Of a DNA stretch of 64,000 nucleotides, positions 17,856 through 26,917 are shown one piece after another (the first letter of the stretch is position 1; every line of letters starts with the position of its first letter). The notes beneath the pieces are model-generated. The model had not been told where the DNA came from, did not search any database, and saw only the letters and a program-made list of their open reading frames with translations. Made by a program: the position numbers and the translations under genes. Origin of the DNA: Thermoanaerobaculia bacterium (GTDB lineage: Bacteria > Acidobacteriota > Thermoanaerobaculia > Multivoradales > JAHEKO01); contig CAMYOG010000031.1 in the NCBI GenBank assembly GCA_947259925.1, positions 1 to 64,000 on the forward strand, written 5' to 3'.

Positions 17856-20333
17856 ATGAACCGAGTCGCTTGCGCGAGTCTGGCCGTGTGGTTGCTGTCG
17901 ACGCCGATCGCCCTCTTCGGCGAGGAGAAGGAAGACGAGCCGACCTACGAGGCCAAGACGAGCGCGATGGAGAAGCGGCCGGGGCTACTGGACTTCTACG
18001 TCGATCCGACCGAGAACCGGATCTGGCTCGATCTGCCGCCCGGCGGCTCGGGGATCATCGGCGAGTACATCTACGTCGAGGGGCTGCTGACCGGCCTCGG
18101 GTCGAACCCGGTCGGACTCGACCGCGGCCAGCTGGGCGAGTCGCGGCTGGTCGTCCTGAGACGCGTCGGCGGCCGGCTGCTGATCGAGCAGCCCAACCTG
18201 GCGTTTCGCGCCCTGACCGACGACCCCGCCGAGGAGCGAGCGACCCGCCACTCGTTCGCCACCTCGGTCCTCTGGTCGGGCCAGATCGGCCCCCGGGCCG
18301 AGGACGGCCGGGCGCTCGTCGATCTGACCTCGTTTCTGGTCCGCGATGCCCACGGCGTCAGCGACACCCTGCGGGAGACCGAGCAGGGGACGTTCGAGCT
18401 CGATCCGGAGCGGAGCGTCGTCGACCTCGACGCCTGCCTGGCGTTTCCCGACAATCTCGAGTTCGAAGCGATCCTCACCTACGCCGGCAAGGGCGAGATC
18501 GGCGGTCACGTCCGCTCGACGGCGCCCACCCACGACACCATCACCCTGGTCCAGCACCACTCCCTCGTCCGACTGCCGGAGCCTGGTTACCGACCGCGCG
18601 AGTTCGATCCGCGGGCGGGCTCGTTCGCGGTCGGCTTCCAGGACTACGCCGCGCCGCTGACCGCGTCGATCGAGCGACGCTGGATCGTGCGGCACCGACT
18701 CCATGCGGGTGACTCGCTCGTCTACTACGTCGACCGGGGCGCGCCCGAGCCGGTTCGCGGAGCCCTCCTCGACGGCGCGCGCTGGTGGGCGGAGGCGTTC
18801 GACGCCGCCGGTTTTCCGGGTGCTTTTCGCGTCGAGCTCCTGCCCGAAGGCGTCCATCCACTCGACGTGCGCTACAACGTGATCCAGTGGGTGCACCGCT
18901 CGACCCGCGGCTGGTCGTACGGCGGTGGAGTGGTCGATCCGCGCACCGGCGAGATGCTCAAGGGGCACGTGAGCCTCGGCTCGCTTCGCGTCCGGCAGGA
19001 TCGGCGGATCTTCGAGGGGCTGGTCGGCACCGATCGCACCGGCACCGGAGCGGCCGACGATCCGGTCGAGCTGGCGCTGGCCCGGATCCGCCAGCTGTCG
19101 GCGCACGAGGTGGGCCACACCCTCGGCATCACCCACAACTTCGCCGCCAGCACCTACGGCCGCGCCTCGGTCATGGACTACCCGGCGCCTCTGGTGAAAG
19201 TCGACCCGAACGGCGAGCTCGACCTGAGCGACGCTTACGCGGTCGGCGTCGGCGCCTGGGACATCCACACCGTCCGCTTTGCCTATACCGAGTTCGAGGG
19301 CGACGAGGCGGCCGAGCTCGAGCAGCTCCTTGCCGAGGGCCGCGCGCAGGGGCTGCTCTTCATCTCCGACGCCGACGCCCGCCCGCCGGGCGCCGCGCAC
19401 GCGGTCGGCAGCCTGTGGGACAACGGCGCCGATCCGATCGCCCAGCTCGAGACCGAGATGGCGGTCCGCCGGGTCGCGCTCGAGAGCTTCGGCCAGGATC
19501 GGGTCCCCGAGGGAGCGCCGCTCGCGCTGCTCGAGGAGGTTCTGGCGACCGTCTACTTCCGGCATCGCTACCAGCTCGAGGCGACCGTCAAGATGGTCGG
19601 CGGCTCCGACTACCGGTACGCGCTGCGCGGCGACGGCCAGCCGATGCCCAGAGCGGTACCCGCCGCCGACCAGCGGCGCGCCCTGGCGGTCGTGCTCGAC
19701 GCCCTCGAGCCGGCGGCCCTGGAGCTCCCCGAGCAGACGCTTGCCGTCCTCCACCCGCGCCCGTTCGGCTACGACAGCAACCGCGAGCTGCTCCTCGGTC
19801 ACGCGGCGCCCGCTTTCGATCATCTGGCGGCGGCGGCGACGGCCGCCGACATGGTGGTCTCCGCCCTGCTCCAGCCGCAGCGAGCGGCCCGCCTGATCGC
19901 CTTCCACCATCGGCGGGACGAGCTGCCCGATTTCACCGACGTCCTCGACGCACTGCTCGAGCGTGCGTTCCCGGCCGACGCCGGGCAAGGCGGCGAGCTC
20001 CGCCGGGTGGTGCAGGGCGTCGTGGTCGACGGTCTGGTCGAGCTGGCCGCGAACGGGCTGGCGCCGGCGAGCGTCCGGAGCCGCGCCGAGGCGGCGCTCG
20101 TGCGGATCGGGCGGGCGCTCTCGGGGGCGACCTCCGGGCACGAGGCGTTCCTGGCGCGCCGGATCGCCCGCTTCCAGGACCGACCGGCGCCGATGGAGGA
20201 GCTCGGGGAGCGAGCTCCGGCACCGCCGCCCGGCTCGCCGATCGGCGCCGGGCCCGAGCTCGCCAGTTTCGGCGGCTGCTCGTTCGACCCGCCGCCACCG
20301 TCCACTTCAGACACCTACTGGAGCAGGCCATGA
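17856..20333 (+). CDS. Exported zinc metalloprotease of the DUF5117/DUF4953 type
   Basis: The ATG at 17856 follows AGGAGGA with good spacing and gives 825 residues with a signal peptide (MNRVACASLAVWLL). The metzincin-type zinc site HEVGHTLGITHN begins near residue 417. A SVMDYPAP segment after it matches the Met-turn of this family. Upstream are the FEAILTYAG and YYVDRGAPEPVRGALLDGA regions that mark the DUF5117-linked group. Members are extracellular or periplasmic peptidases with unclear substrates. The TGA overlaps the ATG of the OPT transporter (ATGA), so translation is probably coupled. Confidence 0.88.
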   Translation: MNRVACASLAVWLLSTPIALFGEEKEDEPTYEAKTSAMEKRPGLLDFYVDPTENRIWLDLPPGGSGIIGEYIYVEGLLTGLGSNPVGLDRGQLGESRLVVLRRVGGRLLIEQPNLAFRALTDDPAEERATRHSFATSVLWSGQIGPRAEDGRALVDLTSFLVRDAHGVSDTLRETEQGTFELDPERSVVDLDACLAFPDNLEFEAILTYAGKGEIGGHVRSTAPTHDTITLVQHHSLVRLPEPGYRPREFDPRAGSFAVGFQDYAAPLTASIERRWIVRHRLHAGDSLVYYVDRGAPEPVRGALLDGARWWAEAFDAAGFPGAFRVELLPEGVHPLDVRYNVIQWVHRSTRGWSYGGGVVDPRTGEMLKGHVSLGSLRVRQDRRIFEGLVGTDRTGTGAADDPVELALARIRQLSAHEVGHTLGITHNFAASTYGRASVMDYPAPLVKVDPNGELDLSDAYAVGVGAWDIHTVRFAYTEFEGDEAAELEQLLAEGRAQGLLFISDADARPPGAAHAVGSLWDNGADPIAQLETEMAVRRVALESFGQDRVPEGAPLALLEEVLATVYFRHRYQLEATVKMVGGSDYRYALRGDGQPMPRAVPAADQRRALAVVLDALEPAALELPEQTLAVLHPRPFGYDSNRELLLGHAAPAFDHLAAAATAADMVVSALLQPQRAARLIAFHHRRDELPDFTDVLDALLERAFPADAGQGGELRRVVQGVVVDGLVELAANGLAPASVRSRAEAALVRIGRALSGATSGHEAFLARRIARFQDRPAPMEELGERAPAPPPGSPIGAGPELASFGGCSFDPPPPSTSDTYWSRP

Positions 20334-22291
20334 CCAGGAAAGAGGGACTCAGCCGGCAGGCGTACGAGCCGATCCCGGAAGGGCAGACCTACGAGCCGTA
20401 CGTCTCGGAGAGCGAGTCCCTGGCCGAGTTCACGCTCAAGGCGACGATCGCCGGCATTCTGTTCGGCATCACCTTTGGTGCCGCCAACGCCTACCTCGGG
20501 CTCAAGGCGGGCCTGACGATCTCGACCTCGATCCCGGTGGCGGTGCTGACCGTGGCGGCCTTCCGGCTGCTCAGCCAGGTCGGCGTCAAGAGCTCCATCC
20601 TCGAGGCCAATATCTCGCAGACCGTCGGCTCCGCCTCGAGCTCGGTCGCCAGCGGGGTGATCTTCACCCTGCCGGCGCTCTTTCTCTGGGGCCTCGATCC
20701 GGATCTCTTGCAGATGACGCTCCTGGCGATGTGCGGCGGCTTGCTCGGAGTGCTCTTCATGGTGCCGCTCAGGGCCTTCCTGATCAAAGGCGAGCACGGC
20801 CGCTTGCCCTACCCGGAAGGGACCGCCTGCGCCGAGGTCCTGGTGGCCAGCGAGATCGGCGGCAGCAAGGCGAAGAACGTCTTTCGCGGCCTGGCGGCGG
20901 GCGCCTTCTTCAAGTTCCTGGTCAGTTGGATCAAGGTGATCCCGGACGAGATGCACATCCGCGTCCCGTTCATCCGCAAGGCCGAGCTCGGCTGCGAGGC
21001 GTCGGCGGCGCTCTTCGGCGTCGGCTACATCCTCGGACCGCGCATCGCCGCGATCATGGTCGGCGGCGGCCTGCTCTCCTGGCTGGTGATCATTCCGATC
21101 ATCGCCTGGTGGGGTGAGGGGTTGACGACGCCGTTCTACCCGGAGACCGTGCAGACCATCTCCGAGATGGAGCCCGGCCGGATCTGGACGCGCTATGTGC
21201 GTTACATCGGCGCGGGAGCGGTGGCGACCGGCGGCCTGATCACGCTCATCCGCAGCATTCCGACCATGATCGAGAGCTTCCGGGTCGGCGCCCGCCAGCT
21301 GCGCCGCCGGCTCCAGAACAGCAACGACATCGGGCCGCGCACCGAGCGCGACCTGCCGCTGCCCGTGATCGGCATCGGCGCCTTGATCCTGGTCGCGGTC
21401 ATGGCGTTCGTGCCGGCCGTCTTCGCCAACCTGGAGAGCTTCGGCCCGCGCCTGGCGGCGGCCGTTCTGGTCGCGATCGCCGCCTTCTTCTTCGTCACCG
21501 TCTCGTCGCGAATCGTCGGCCTGGTCGGCGTCACCTCGAACCCGACCAGCGGCATGACCATCGCGACGCTGCTCGCTACCTCGGCGATCTTCCTCGCCTT
21601 CGGCTGGACCGGCGACGCCGGCAAGGCAGGAGCCCTGACCGTCGGCTGCGTGGTCGCGATCGCGGCTTCGATCGCCGGCGACACCTCACAGGATCTCAAG
21701 TCCGGTTTCCTGCTGGGCGCGACGCCGCGCCGCCAGCAGGTGGGCGAGCTGATCGGCGTGCTCTCATCGGCCGCGTTCGTCTGCATGGCCGTGTTGCTGC
21801 TCGACGACACCTACGGCTTCGGCACCGAGGAGCTGCCCGCCCCACAGGCGACCCTGATGAAGGTGGTGATCGAAGGCGTCCTCCAGAACTCGCTGCCGTG
21901 GGGGCTGGTCGGCATCGGGGTCGGGATCGCGCTGGTCTGCGAGCTGTTCAAGATCCCCAGCCTGCCGTTCGCGGTCGGCGTCTACCTGCCGGTAGCGACG
22001 ATGGTCCCGGTCTTCTTCGGCGGTCTGTTGCGCTGGAACGCAGAGCGCCTGGCCGCGGACGAGGACGAGCGGTCGAGCCGGCGGGAACGGGGCGTCCTGT
22101 TCGGCTCCGGCCTGGTCGGGGGCGAAGGGCTGCTCGGCGTCGGCATCGCCCTGGTCGCCGCCCGCCTGGGCCGCGCGCCGCGGGGTATCGGCTACGAATG
22201 GGCCGGCGACTACGCCCAGGTGGTGACTGCCCTCGCCTTCGGCCTGCTCGCCTTCATCTTCTGGCGGCTCTGTGTTGGCAAGAAAGGCTAG
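20330..22291 (+). CDS. OPT family oligopeptide transporter
   Basis: 653 residues starting at the ATG that overlaps the protease stop. It is a multi-spanning membrane protein with more than a dozen hydrophobic segments. The OPT signatures are present: [21 protein letters not shown], the [16 protein letters not shown] loop, and [13 protein letters not shown]. Family members move peptides, or metal chelates in some cases, by proton symport. Its tight coupling to the metalloprotease suggests uptake of the protease products (inference). The 3' end overlaps the next gene by 20 bp. Confidence 0.93.
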   Translation: MTRKEGLSRQAYEPIPEGQTYEPYVSESESLAEFTLKATIAGILFGITFGAANAYLGLKAGLTISTSIPVAVLTVAAFRLLSQVGVKSSILEANISQTVGSASSSVASGVIFTLPALFLWGLDPDLLQMTLLAMCGGLLGVLFMVPLRAFLIKGEHGRLPYPEGTACAEVLVASEIGGSKAKNVFRGLAAGAFFKFLVSWIKVIPDEMHIRVPFIRKAELGCEASAALFGVGYILGPRIAAIMVGGGLLSWLVIIPIIAWWGEGLTTPFYPETVQTISEMEPGRIWTRYVRYIGAGAVATGGLITLIRSIPTMIESFRVGARQLRRRLQNSNDIGPRTERDLPLPVIGIGALILVAVMAFVPAVFANLESFGPRLAAAVLVAIAAFFFVTVSSRIVGLVGVTSNPTSGMTIATLLATSAIFLAFGWTGDAGKAGALTVGCVVAIAASIAGDTSQDLKSGFLLGATPRRQQVGELIGVLSSAAFVCMAVLLLDDTYGFGTEELPAPQATLMKVVIEGVLQNSLPWGLVGIGVGIALVCELFKIPSLPFAVGVYLPVATMVPVFFGGLLRWNAERLAADEDERSSRRERGVLFGSGLVGGEGLLGVGIALVAARLGRAPRGIGYEWAGDYAQVVTALAFGLLAFIFWRLCVGKKG

Positions 22292-23078
22292 GGCGAGACC
22301 GGCGGCGGTCGTCCTGATCGCACTGCTCGCCGCGGTCGGCGCGTGCGAGGCTGCGCCCGACGCGGACTCGGGACCGGCGCCGATGGCGGAGCTGGTACCG
22401 CGCGTGGTCGCCGAGTACCCCCACGACCCGGCCGCGTTCACCCAGGGGCTGCTCTGGCACGACGGACGCCTGTACGAGAGCACCGGCCAGTACGGAGCGT
22501 CCTCGCTCCGGCGGGTCGACCTCGAGACCGGCACGGTCGAGCTCCGGCACGACCTCCCCGAGAACCTCTTCGGCGAGGGCCTCGAGCGAGTCGGCGACCG
22601 CCTCGTCCAGCTCACCTGGCACGGTCAGGTCGCGCGCGTCTACGCTCTCGATTCGCTCGAGCTGATCGAGGAGCTGCCCTATACCGGCGAGGGCTGGGGC
22701 CTGTGCTTCGATCAGGTCGACCTGGTGCGCAGCGACGGCACCGCCAGCCTGACGTTTCACGACGCCGGCAGCCTGGCGCCGCTCAAGAGCCTGCAGGTGG
22801 CGGTCGCGGGGATGCCGCTGCCGTACCTCAACGAGCTCGAGTGCATCGACGGCCTGATCTACGCCAACGTCCTCGAGGTCGACTCGATCGTCGAGATCGA
22901 CCCGACGTCGGGTCGGGTAACGGCGCGGATCGACGCCTCGTCGTTGCGCTCCGCGGAGTGGGGGAGCGCCGCCGGAGCGCTCAACGGCATCGCCTACCGC
23001 CCGGAGACCGGGACGTTCCTGATCACCGGCAAGAACTGGCCGAAGCTCTTCGAAGTGGTCTTCGTGCCACGCGGCTAG
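22272..23078 (+). CDS. Glutaminyl-peptide cyclotransferase (plant/bacterial QC type), lipoprotein
   Basis: 268 residues from a GTG at 22272; a TTG directly follows. The N-terminus has a lipobox (LLAAVGAC). The body is a five-bladed propeller with the family motifs PHDPAAFTQGLLW, LYESTGQYGASSLR, GEGWGLCFD and YLNELECIDGLIYANV. The enzyme converts N-terminal glutamine of peptides to pyroglutamate, here probably in the periplasm. It is third in the protease-transporter run. The TAG stop at 23076-23078 is the first triplet of repeat copy B. Confidence 0.9.
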   Translation: MLARKARARPAAVVLIALLAAVGACEAAPDADSGPAPMAELVPRVVAEYPHDPAAFTQGLLWHDGRLYESTGQYGASSLRRVDLETGTVELRHDLPENLFGEGLERVGDRLVQLTWHGQVARVYALDSLELIEELPYTGEGWGLCFDQVDLVRSDGTASLTFHDAGSLAPLKSLQVAVAGMPLPYLNELECIDGLIYANVLEVDSIVEIDPTSGRVTARIDASSLRSAEWGSAAGALNGIAYRPETGTFLITGKNWPKLFEVVFVPRG

Positions 23079-23365
23079 CCTGAGCTTCTCACCGGCTTTC
23101 GTAGCGAGCCGGCGTAGGTGCCTGAGAATGCTGGGCTTAGCTTCGGCGTCGCCTCGCTGACGGGCTTGACCGACGCTGGAGGGGCGTTCGCGACCGAGGG
23201 CACCGCAGGCGTATTGGCTCGCGTACGCTCGCCTTCGAGCTGATCACGCTCTGGAGGTGCGTTGGACATACGTCGAGGTGCCCGACCGAGTGCCCGACCG
23301 AGCGAAGTCCAGCAGATTCAGGTGCATACGCCGGCGCAGTAGGAAGCTGGGAGAAGCTCAGGCTA
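23076..23365. repeat. Intergenic inverted-end repeat, copy B (longest)
   Basis: It begins TAGCCTGAGCTTCTC and ends with the exact complement GAGAAGCTCAGGCTA. The first TAG is the stop codon of the cyclotransferase gene. The last CTA is the stop, read on the minus strand, of the 86-residue gene. The interior has short internal palindromes: one includes CTTTCGTAGCGAGCCGG, and another lies around GGCGTCGCCTCGCTGACG. It shares blocks with copy A and, inverted, with copy C. No coding frame is convincing. Confidence 0.85.
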
Positions 23366-23623
23366 GCCGACCGGCGCTTCGATCTTGAGCATCCGCGCCC
23401 AGGCCTGGCGGAGGGTGTCGGGCAGATCGAGGTCGGGGAAGATCTCGCGGACATCGTCGCGGCTGACGAACTGCCAGATGTCGTCCCACTGTGCGTAGCG
23501 CAGGAGATGGGAGATCGCCCACGACCGCTTCTCGCTGTCATCGCCCGCGAGGATCTCCTGGAGCTCGGCGAGCGTGACTTCCTGGTCCGGGAAGAAATAG
23601 AGCGAGTCACCCGATCCAGCCAT
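23363..23623 (-). CDS. Conserved-looking small soluble protein of unknown function
   Basis: The start at 23623 (MAGSGDSLYFFPDQEV) gives 86 residues; an upstream ATG at 23671 would add 16. The protein is acidic and helical, with WAISHLLRYAQWDDIW and a C-terminal ARMLKIEAPVG. Small proteins of this kind are sometimes found beside nucleotidyltransferase genes, but no such partner is next to it here. I assign no function. The TAG stop is the terminal triplet of repeat copy B. Confidence 0.65.
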   Translation of the reverse strand: MAGSGDSLYFFPDQEVTLAELQEILAGDDSEKRSWAISHLLRYAQWDDIWQFVSRDDVREIFPDLDLPDTLRQAWARMLKIEAPVG

Positions 23624-23673
23624 CCCTATCAGTATAAACCGTCCGGCCCCGCGCGCTGCAAACTTCGCCACAC

Positions 23674-23702
23674 TTGACGCTCCCGGGGGGGTCGGCTAGA
23701 TT
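23674..23702 (+). promoter_or_regulatory. Sigma-70-type promoter for tRNA-Gly(CCC)
   Basis: TTGACG (23674-23679), a 17-bp spacer and TAGATT (23697-23702). Transcription would start near 23709, about 17 bp before the mature tRNA. Confidence 0.7.
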
Positions 23703-23725
23703 CGCCTCCCTGGCTATATAGATAC

Positions 23726-23801
23726 GCGGGCATAACTCAGCTGGTAGAGTGCAAGCTTCCCAAGCTTGATGTCGCGGGTTCGAGTCCCGTTGCCCGCTCC
23801 A
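23726..23801 (+). tRNA. tRNA-Gly (anticodon CCC)
   Basis: The acceptor arms GCGGGCA and TGCCCGC pair. The anticodon stem CAAGC/GCTTG holds the loop TTCCCAA, giving anticodon CCC. The T-arm has GGTTCGAGTCC. The CCA end is encoded at 23799-23801. The bactofilin start codon follows 8 bp later. Confidence 0.97.
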
Positions 23802-23809
23802 GGAGTGTA

Positions 23810-24223
23810 ATGGGGGGTCGGTTTCCGGACATCGAGGGCATAGCTTCCATGAGACAAGACAACGCGAATTCGGCCAACACCGCCGCCACGACCATCGCCC
23901 AGGGATCCAAGGTGAAGGGCTCGGTGAGCGGCAGCACACCGCTCAGGATCGAGGGCGAGCTCGACGGCCGCGTCATGTTGAAGGGCACGGTCACGATCGC
24001 CGACTCGGGCCTGCTCAAGGGCGAGGTCAAGGCAGAGACCGTCCAGATCAGTGGCAAGGTCGTCGGCAACGTGACCGGCAGCGAGCGGGTCGAGGTGCTC
24101 GCCGGCGGCAGCCTCGAGGGCGACGTCGTCTCGCCACGCTTCGTGATCATTGAAGGTGCCTTCTACAAAGGGCAGGTAGAGATGAGCGGCGAGAGCTCCA
24201 ACTCGCCCGGGAAGAAGAGTTGA
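23810..24223 (+). CDS. Bactofilin family cytoskeletal protein
   Basis: 137 residues from the ATG at 23810, which has AGGAG at good spacing; an ATG at 23849 is the alternative. The core (about residues 30-115) is the repetitive right-handed beta-helix of bactofilins. It reads as short Gly/Val repeats such as IEGELDGRVMLKGTVTIADSG and LLKGEVKAETVQISGKVVGNV. Polar tails at both ends are normal. Bactofilins polymerise without nucleotides and act in cell shape or envelope organisation. The stop TGA overlaps the TTG start of ald. Confidence 0.92.
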   Translation: MGGRFPDIEGIASMRQDNANSANTAATTIAQGSKVKGSVSGSTPLRIEGELDGRVMLKGTVTIADSGLLKGEVKAETVQISGKVVGNVTGSERVEVLAGGSLEGDVVSPRFVIIEGAFYKGQVEMSGESSNSPGKKS

Positions 24224-25335
24224 AGGTCGGCATTCCCAAGGAGGTCAAGAACCACGAGTACCGTGTGGGGATGATCCCCGCGGGAGTGCACGAGCTGGCG
24301 CTCGGCGGACACGAGGTGGTGGTCGAGCAGGGCGCCGGCGCCGGCAGCGGCATCGACGACGCCGACTACGCCGACGCCGGAGCACGCATCGCCACCGAGG
24401 CCAAGGACGTCTGGGACAGCTCCGACCTGATCGTCAAGGTGAAGGAGCCGATCGAGTCGGAGTACGACCTGATCCAGAAAGGCCAGATGCTCTTCACCTA
24501 CCTCCATCTGGCTCCGATACCGGTCCTGACCGACCTCTTGCTGGAGCGGCGGGCGACCGGCATCGCCTACGAGACCATCACCGACGCCAGCGGACGGAAC
24601 CTGCCGCTGCTGACGCCGATGTCGGAGGTCGCCGGTCGCATGTCGGCGCTGGTCGGCGCCTACTACCAGCAGCGCGGCCTGGGCGGCCGCGGCACTCTCA
24701 TCTCGGGCGTTCCCGGGGTACCGCCCGGCGATGTCGTGATCATCGGTGGCGGCATCGTCGGCGTGAACGCCGCCAAGGTAGCGGTCGGCCTCGGCTCGCG
24801 GGTGACGGTGCTCGAAAAGAGCCCCGAGCGGATGCAGTACCTCGACGATCTCTTCCTCGGGCGCGTGACGACGCTGGCCAGCAACCATCTCAATCTGATG
24901 GCCGCGCTGAGTCGCGCCGACGTCCTGATCGGCGCGGTCCTGATCCCCGGCGCCTCGGCTCCGAAGCTGGTCACCCGCGAAATGCTCGGCTACATGAAGC
25001 CGCGCTCGGTGGTCGTCGACGTCGCGGTCGACCAGGGCGGCTGCTTCGAGACCACCCGGCCGACGACCCACGGCGATCCGGTCTACGAGGTCGACGGGAT
25101 CGTGCACTACTGTGTCGCCAACATGCCTGGGGCGGTCCCGCGCACGTCGACCTTCGCGCTCAACAACTCGACCATGCCGTACACCATCGCACTCGCCAGC
25201 GAGGGCGTCGAGAGCGCTGTCCGGCGAATTCCCGGGTTCCTGCCCGGCGTCAACACCTACAAGGGGCACATCACTTGCGCCCCGGTCGCCGAGTCCCAGG
25301 ACAAGCCGTCGACCGAATTCGCCGAGCTGGTCTAG
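24220..25335 (+). CDS. ald: Alanine dehydrogenase
   Basis: 371 residues from a TTG at 24220, with a TTGA overlap with the bactofilin gene. It catalyses NAD-dependent interconversion of L-alanine and pyruvate plus ammonia. Family features are [17 protein letters not shown] at the N-terminus, EPIESEY with catalytic-site neighbours, [20 protein letters not shown] for the NAD-binding loop, and [14 protein letters not shown]. The length is standard. Its TAG stop is the first triplet of repeat copy C. Confidence 0.97.
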   Translation: MKVGIPKEVKNHEYRVGMIPAGVHELALGGHEVVVEQGAGAGSGIDDADYADAGARIATEAKDVWDSSDLIVKVKEPIESEYDLIQKGQMLFTYLHLAPIPVLTDLLLERRATGIAYETITDASGRNLPLLTPMSEVAGRMSALVGAYYQQRGLGGRGTLISGVPGVPPGDVVIIGGGIVGVNAAKVAVGLGSRVTVLEKSPERMQYLDDLFLGRVTTLASNHLNLMAALSRADVLIGAVLIPGASAPKLVTREMLGYMKPRSVVVDVAVDQGGCFETTRPTTHGDPVYEVDGIVHYCVANMPGAVPRTSTFALNNSTMPYTIALASEGVESAVRRIPGFLPGVNTYKGHITCAPVAESQDKPSTEFAELV

Positions 25336-25429
25336 CCTGAGCCGTCAGCGAGGCGAAGCCGAAGCCAAGCCCAGCATTCTCAGGCACCTGCGCCGGCTCG
25401 CTACGAAAGCCGGCGAGAAGCTCAGGCTA
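25333..25429. repeat. Intergenic inverted-end repeat, copy C (short form)
   Basis: A 97-bp element with TAGCCTGAGC at the left and GCGAGAAGCTCAGGCTA at the right. The right part is the reverse complement of the left end of copy B, with only a few changes. The middle matches the reverse complement of copy B around GGCGTCGCCTCGCTGACGGG. It is therefore an inverted, internally shortened relative. Both terminal TAGs act as stops, for ald on the plus strand and for rluD on the minus strand. Confidence 0.82.
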
Positions 25430-26389
25430 GCGCCTCGGATCGAGCAGGCCGGTCAGAGCGTCGCCGCCGAGGTCGAGCCAGAGACGCTCTAGATCCGCCG
25501 GCGGATCCGCGGTGCACCCAAGGCGCTCGCCGGTCGCCGGATGGGGAAGGGCCAGGCGCCAGGCGTGCAGGGCCGGCCGCTCGAACGAGCGGAGCGGCGC
25601 TTGCAGCGGCCGCGCCACGCCCTTCCAACGGGCCTCACCGTAGACCGGATCGCCGACCAGCGGGTGCCGCAGGTGCTTGAGGTGCACCCGGATCTGGTGG
25701 GTCCGTCCGGTCTCGAGGCCGATCTCGAGTAGCGACAGGCCGGCGGCCTCGCCGAGCGCTCGGTAGTGGGTGACCGCGGGCCGGCCGCGCTCGGTGACCG
25801 TCATCTCCTTGCGCTTCTGCGGATGGCGCCCGATCGGAGCCTCGATCGTCCCCGACGTGGGGCTCGGCCGCCCATAGACGACCGCCAGGTAGGTCTTCTC
25901 GACCGAGCGCTCGGCGAACGCCCTCGAGAGCTGAGCGTACGCCTCCTGGGTGCGGGCGACCGTCAGTGCCCCGGTCGTATCCCGGTCGAGCCGATGGACG
26001 ATGCCGGGACGGCCCGGACCCCCGACCGTGGCGGTCTCCGGGTACCGGAACAGGATGCGATGCGCCAGGGTGCCACGCTCACGTCCCGCGCCCGGATGGA
26101 CGACGATCCCGGCCGGCTTGTCGAGAACCGCCAGATGGGGATCTTCGAACAGGACCTCGAGAGCGCCCTCTTCGGGCTCCATCTCGAGCGCGAAGGTCCT
26201 CTCCAGCGGCTCGCACTCGACCCAAACCTGCCCGGTGAGTCGGAGCGAGGCTTTGGCCGGGCGATCGTCGACCAGGACCCGGCCCTCGCGAATCCACTGG
26301 GCGACCTGATTGCGGGGCTGACCGAAATGCCCAGCGAGGTAGCGATCGAGGCGCTCGCCCGACGCTTCAGCCGAGGTCAGCCAGCGCAC
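25427..26389 (-). CDS. rluD: RluD-type 23S rRNA pseudouridine synthase
   Basis: 320 residues. An N-terminal S4 RNA-binding domain (GERLDRYLAGHFGQPRNQV) is followed by the RluA/RluD catalytic domain. The catalytic Asp is in VHRLDRDTTGAL, and RTHQIRVHLKHLRHPLVGDP follows. RluD modifies helix 69 of 23S rRNA; the exact target of this member is inferred. It starts 3 bp after lspA ends and is last in a four-gene minus-strand operon. Its stop lies in repeat copy C. Confidence 0.93.
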   Translation of the reverse strand: MRWLTSAEASGERLDRYLAGHFGQPRNQVAQWIREGRVLVDDRPAKASLRLTGQVWVECEPLERTFALEMEPEEGALEVLFEDPHLAVLDKPAGIVVHPGAGRERGTLAHRILFRYPETATVGGPGRPGIVHRLDRDTTGALTVARTQEAYAQLSRAFAERSVEKTYLAVVYGRPSPTSGTIEAPIGRHPQKRKEMTVTERGRPAVTHYRALGEAAGLSLLEIGLETGRTHQIRVHLKHLRHPLVGDPVYGEARWKGVARPLQAPLRSFERPALHAWRLALPHPATGERLGCTADPPADLERLWLDLGGDALTGLLDPRR

Positions 26390-26392
26390 CCG

Positions 26393-26917
26393 TTACCCGC
26401 CATCGGCCGCATCGGGCTCCGGCTCGGAGCGCGAGGTGAGGATCTCGAGGATCATCAGCACGATGCCGACGGTGATCGCGCTGTCGGCGACGTTGAAGGT
26501 GTGCCAGTGGTACGAGCGGTAGTAGACGTCGATGAAGTCGGTGACGCTCCCGGCCGCGATCCGATCGGCCAGGTTGCCGACCGCCCCCCCGAGGATCAGG
26601 GCCAGAGACGTCAGCAGGAGACGCTCGTGGCGCTCGGTCTTCCAGAAGTAGACCATCACCACCGTGAGCGCCACGAGGCCGAGAACGGTCAAGAGAATGA
26701 CGCCGGCGAGCTCGCCCCGGGCCGGGAAGAGGCCGAACGCGACGCCGGTGTTGCGGACCAGCGTCAGATCGAGGAAGCCTTCGACGATCTCGAGCGGCGC
26801 CCCCCGCGACAGGTTCTGCTCGACCCACCACTTGCTCCACTGATCGGCGATCAACACGCCCAGCGACAGCAGCAGGAAGCCGACCTTGCCGCGAAAGCCC
26901 TCTTTCAGAGTTCTCAT
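26393..26917 (-). CDS. lspA: Lipoprotein signal peptidase (signal peptidase II)
   Basis: The ATG at 26915-26917 overlaps the thiE stop by one base and gives 174 residues. There are four hydrophobic segments. The catalytic Asp motifs are GGAVGNLADRI and VTDFIDVYY, with FNVADSAI as well. The N-terminal LIADQWSKWWV and VRNTGVAFGLF are family marks. The enzyme removes signal peptides from prolipoproteins in the inner membrane, which fits the several lipoproteins in this window. The lspA-rluD order is common in bacteria. Confidence 0.96.
   Translation of the reverse strand: MRTLKEGFRGKVGFLLLSLGVLIADQWSKWWVEQNLSRGAPLEIVEGFLDLTLVRNTGVAFGLFPARGELAGVILLTVLGLVALTVVMVYFWKTERHERLLLTSLALILGGAVGNLADRIAAGSVTDFIDVYYRSYHWHTFNVADSAITVGIVLMILEILTSRSEPEPDAADGG

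Noticed and set aside
18785..20329. Plus-strand open frame upstream of, and in frame with, the OPT transporter
   Set aside because: It covers the metalloprotease in another frame. The OPT family N-terminus and the ATGA junction place the real start at 20330.
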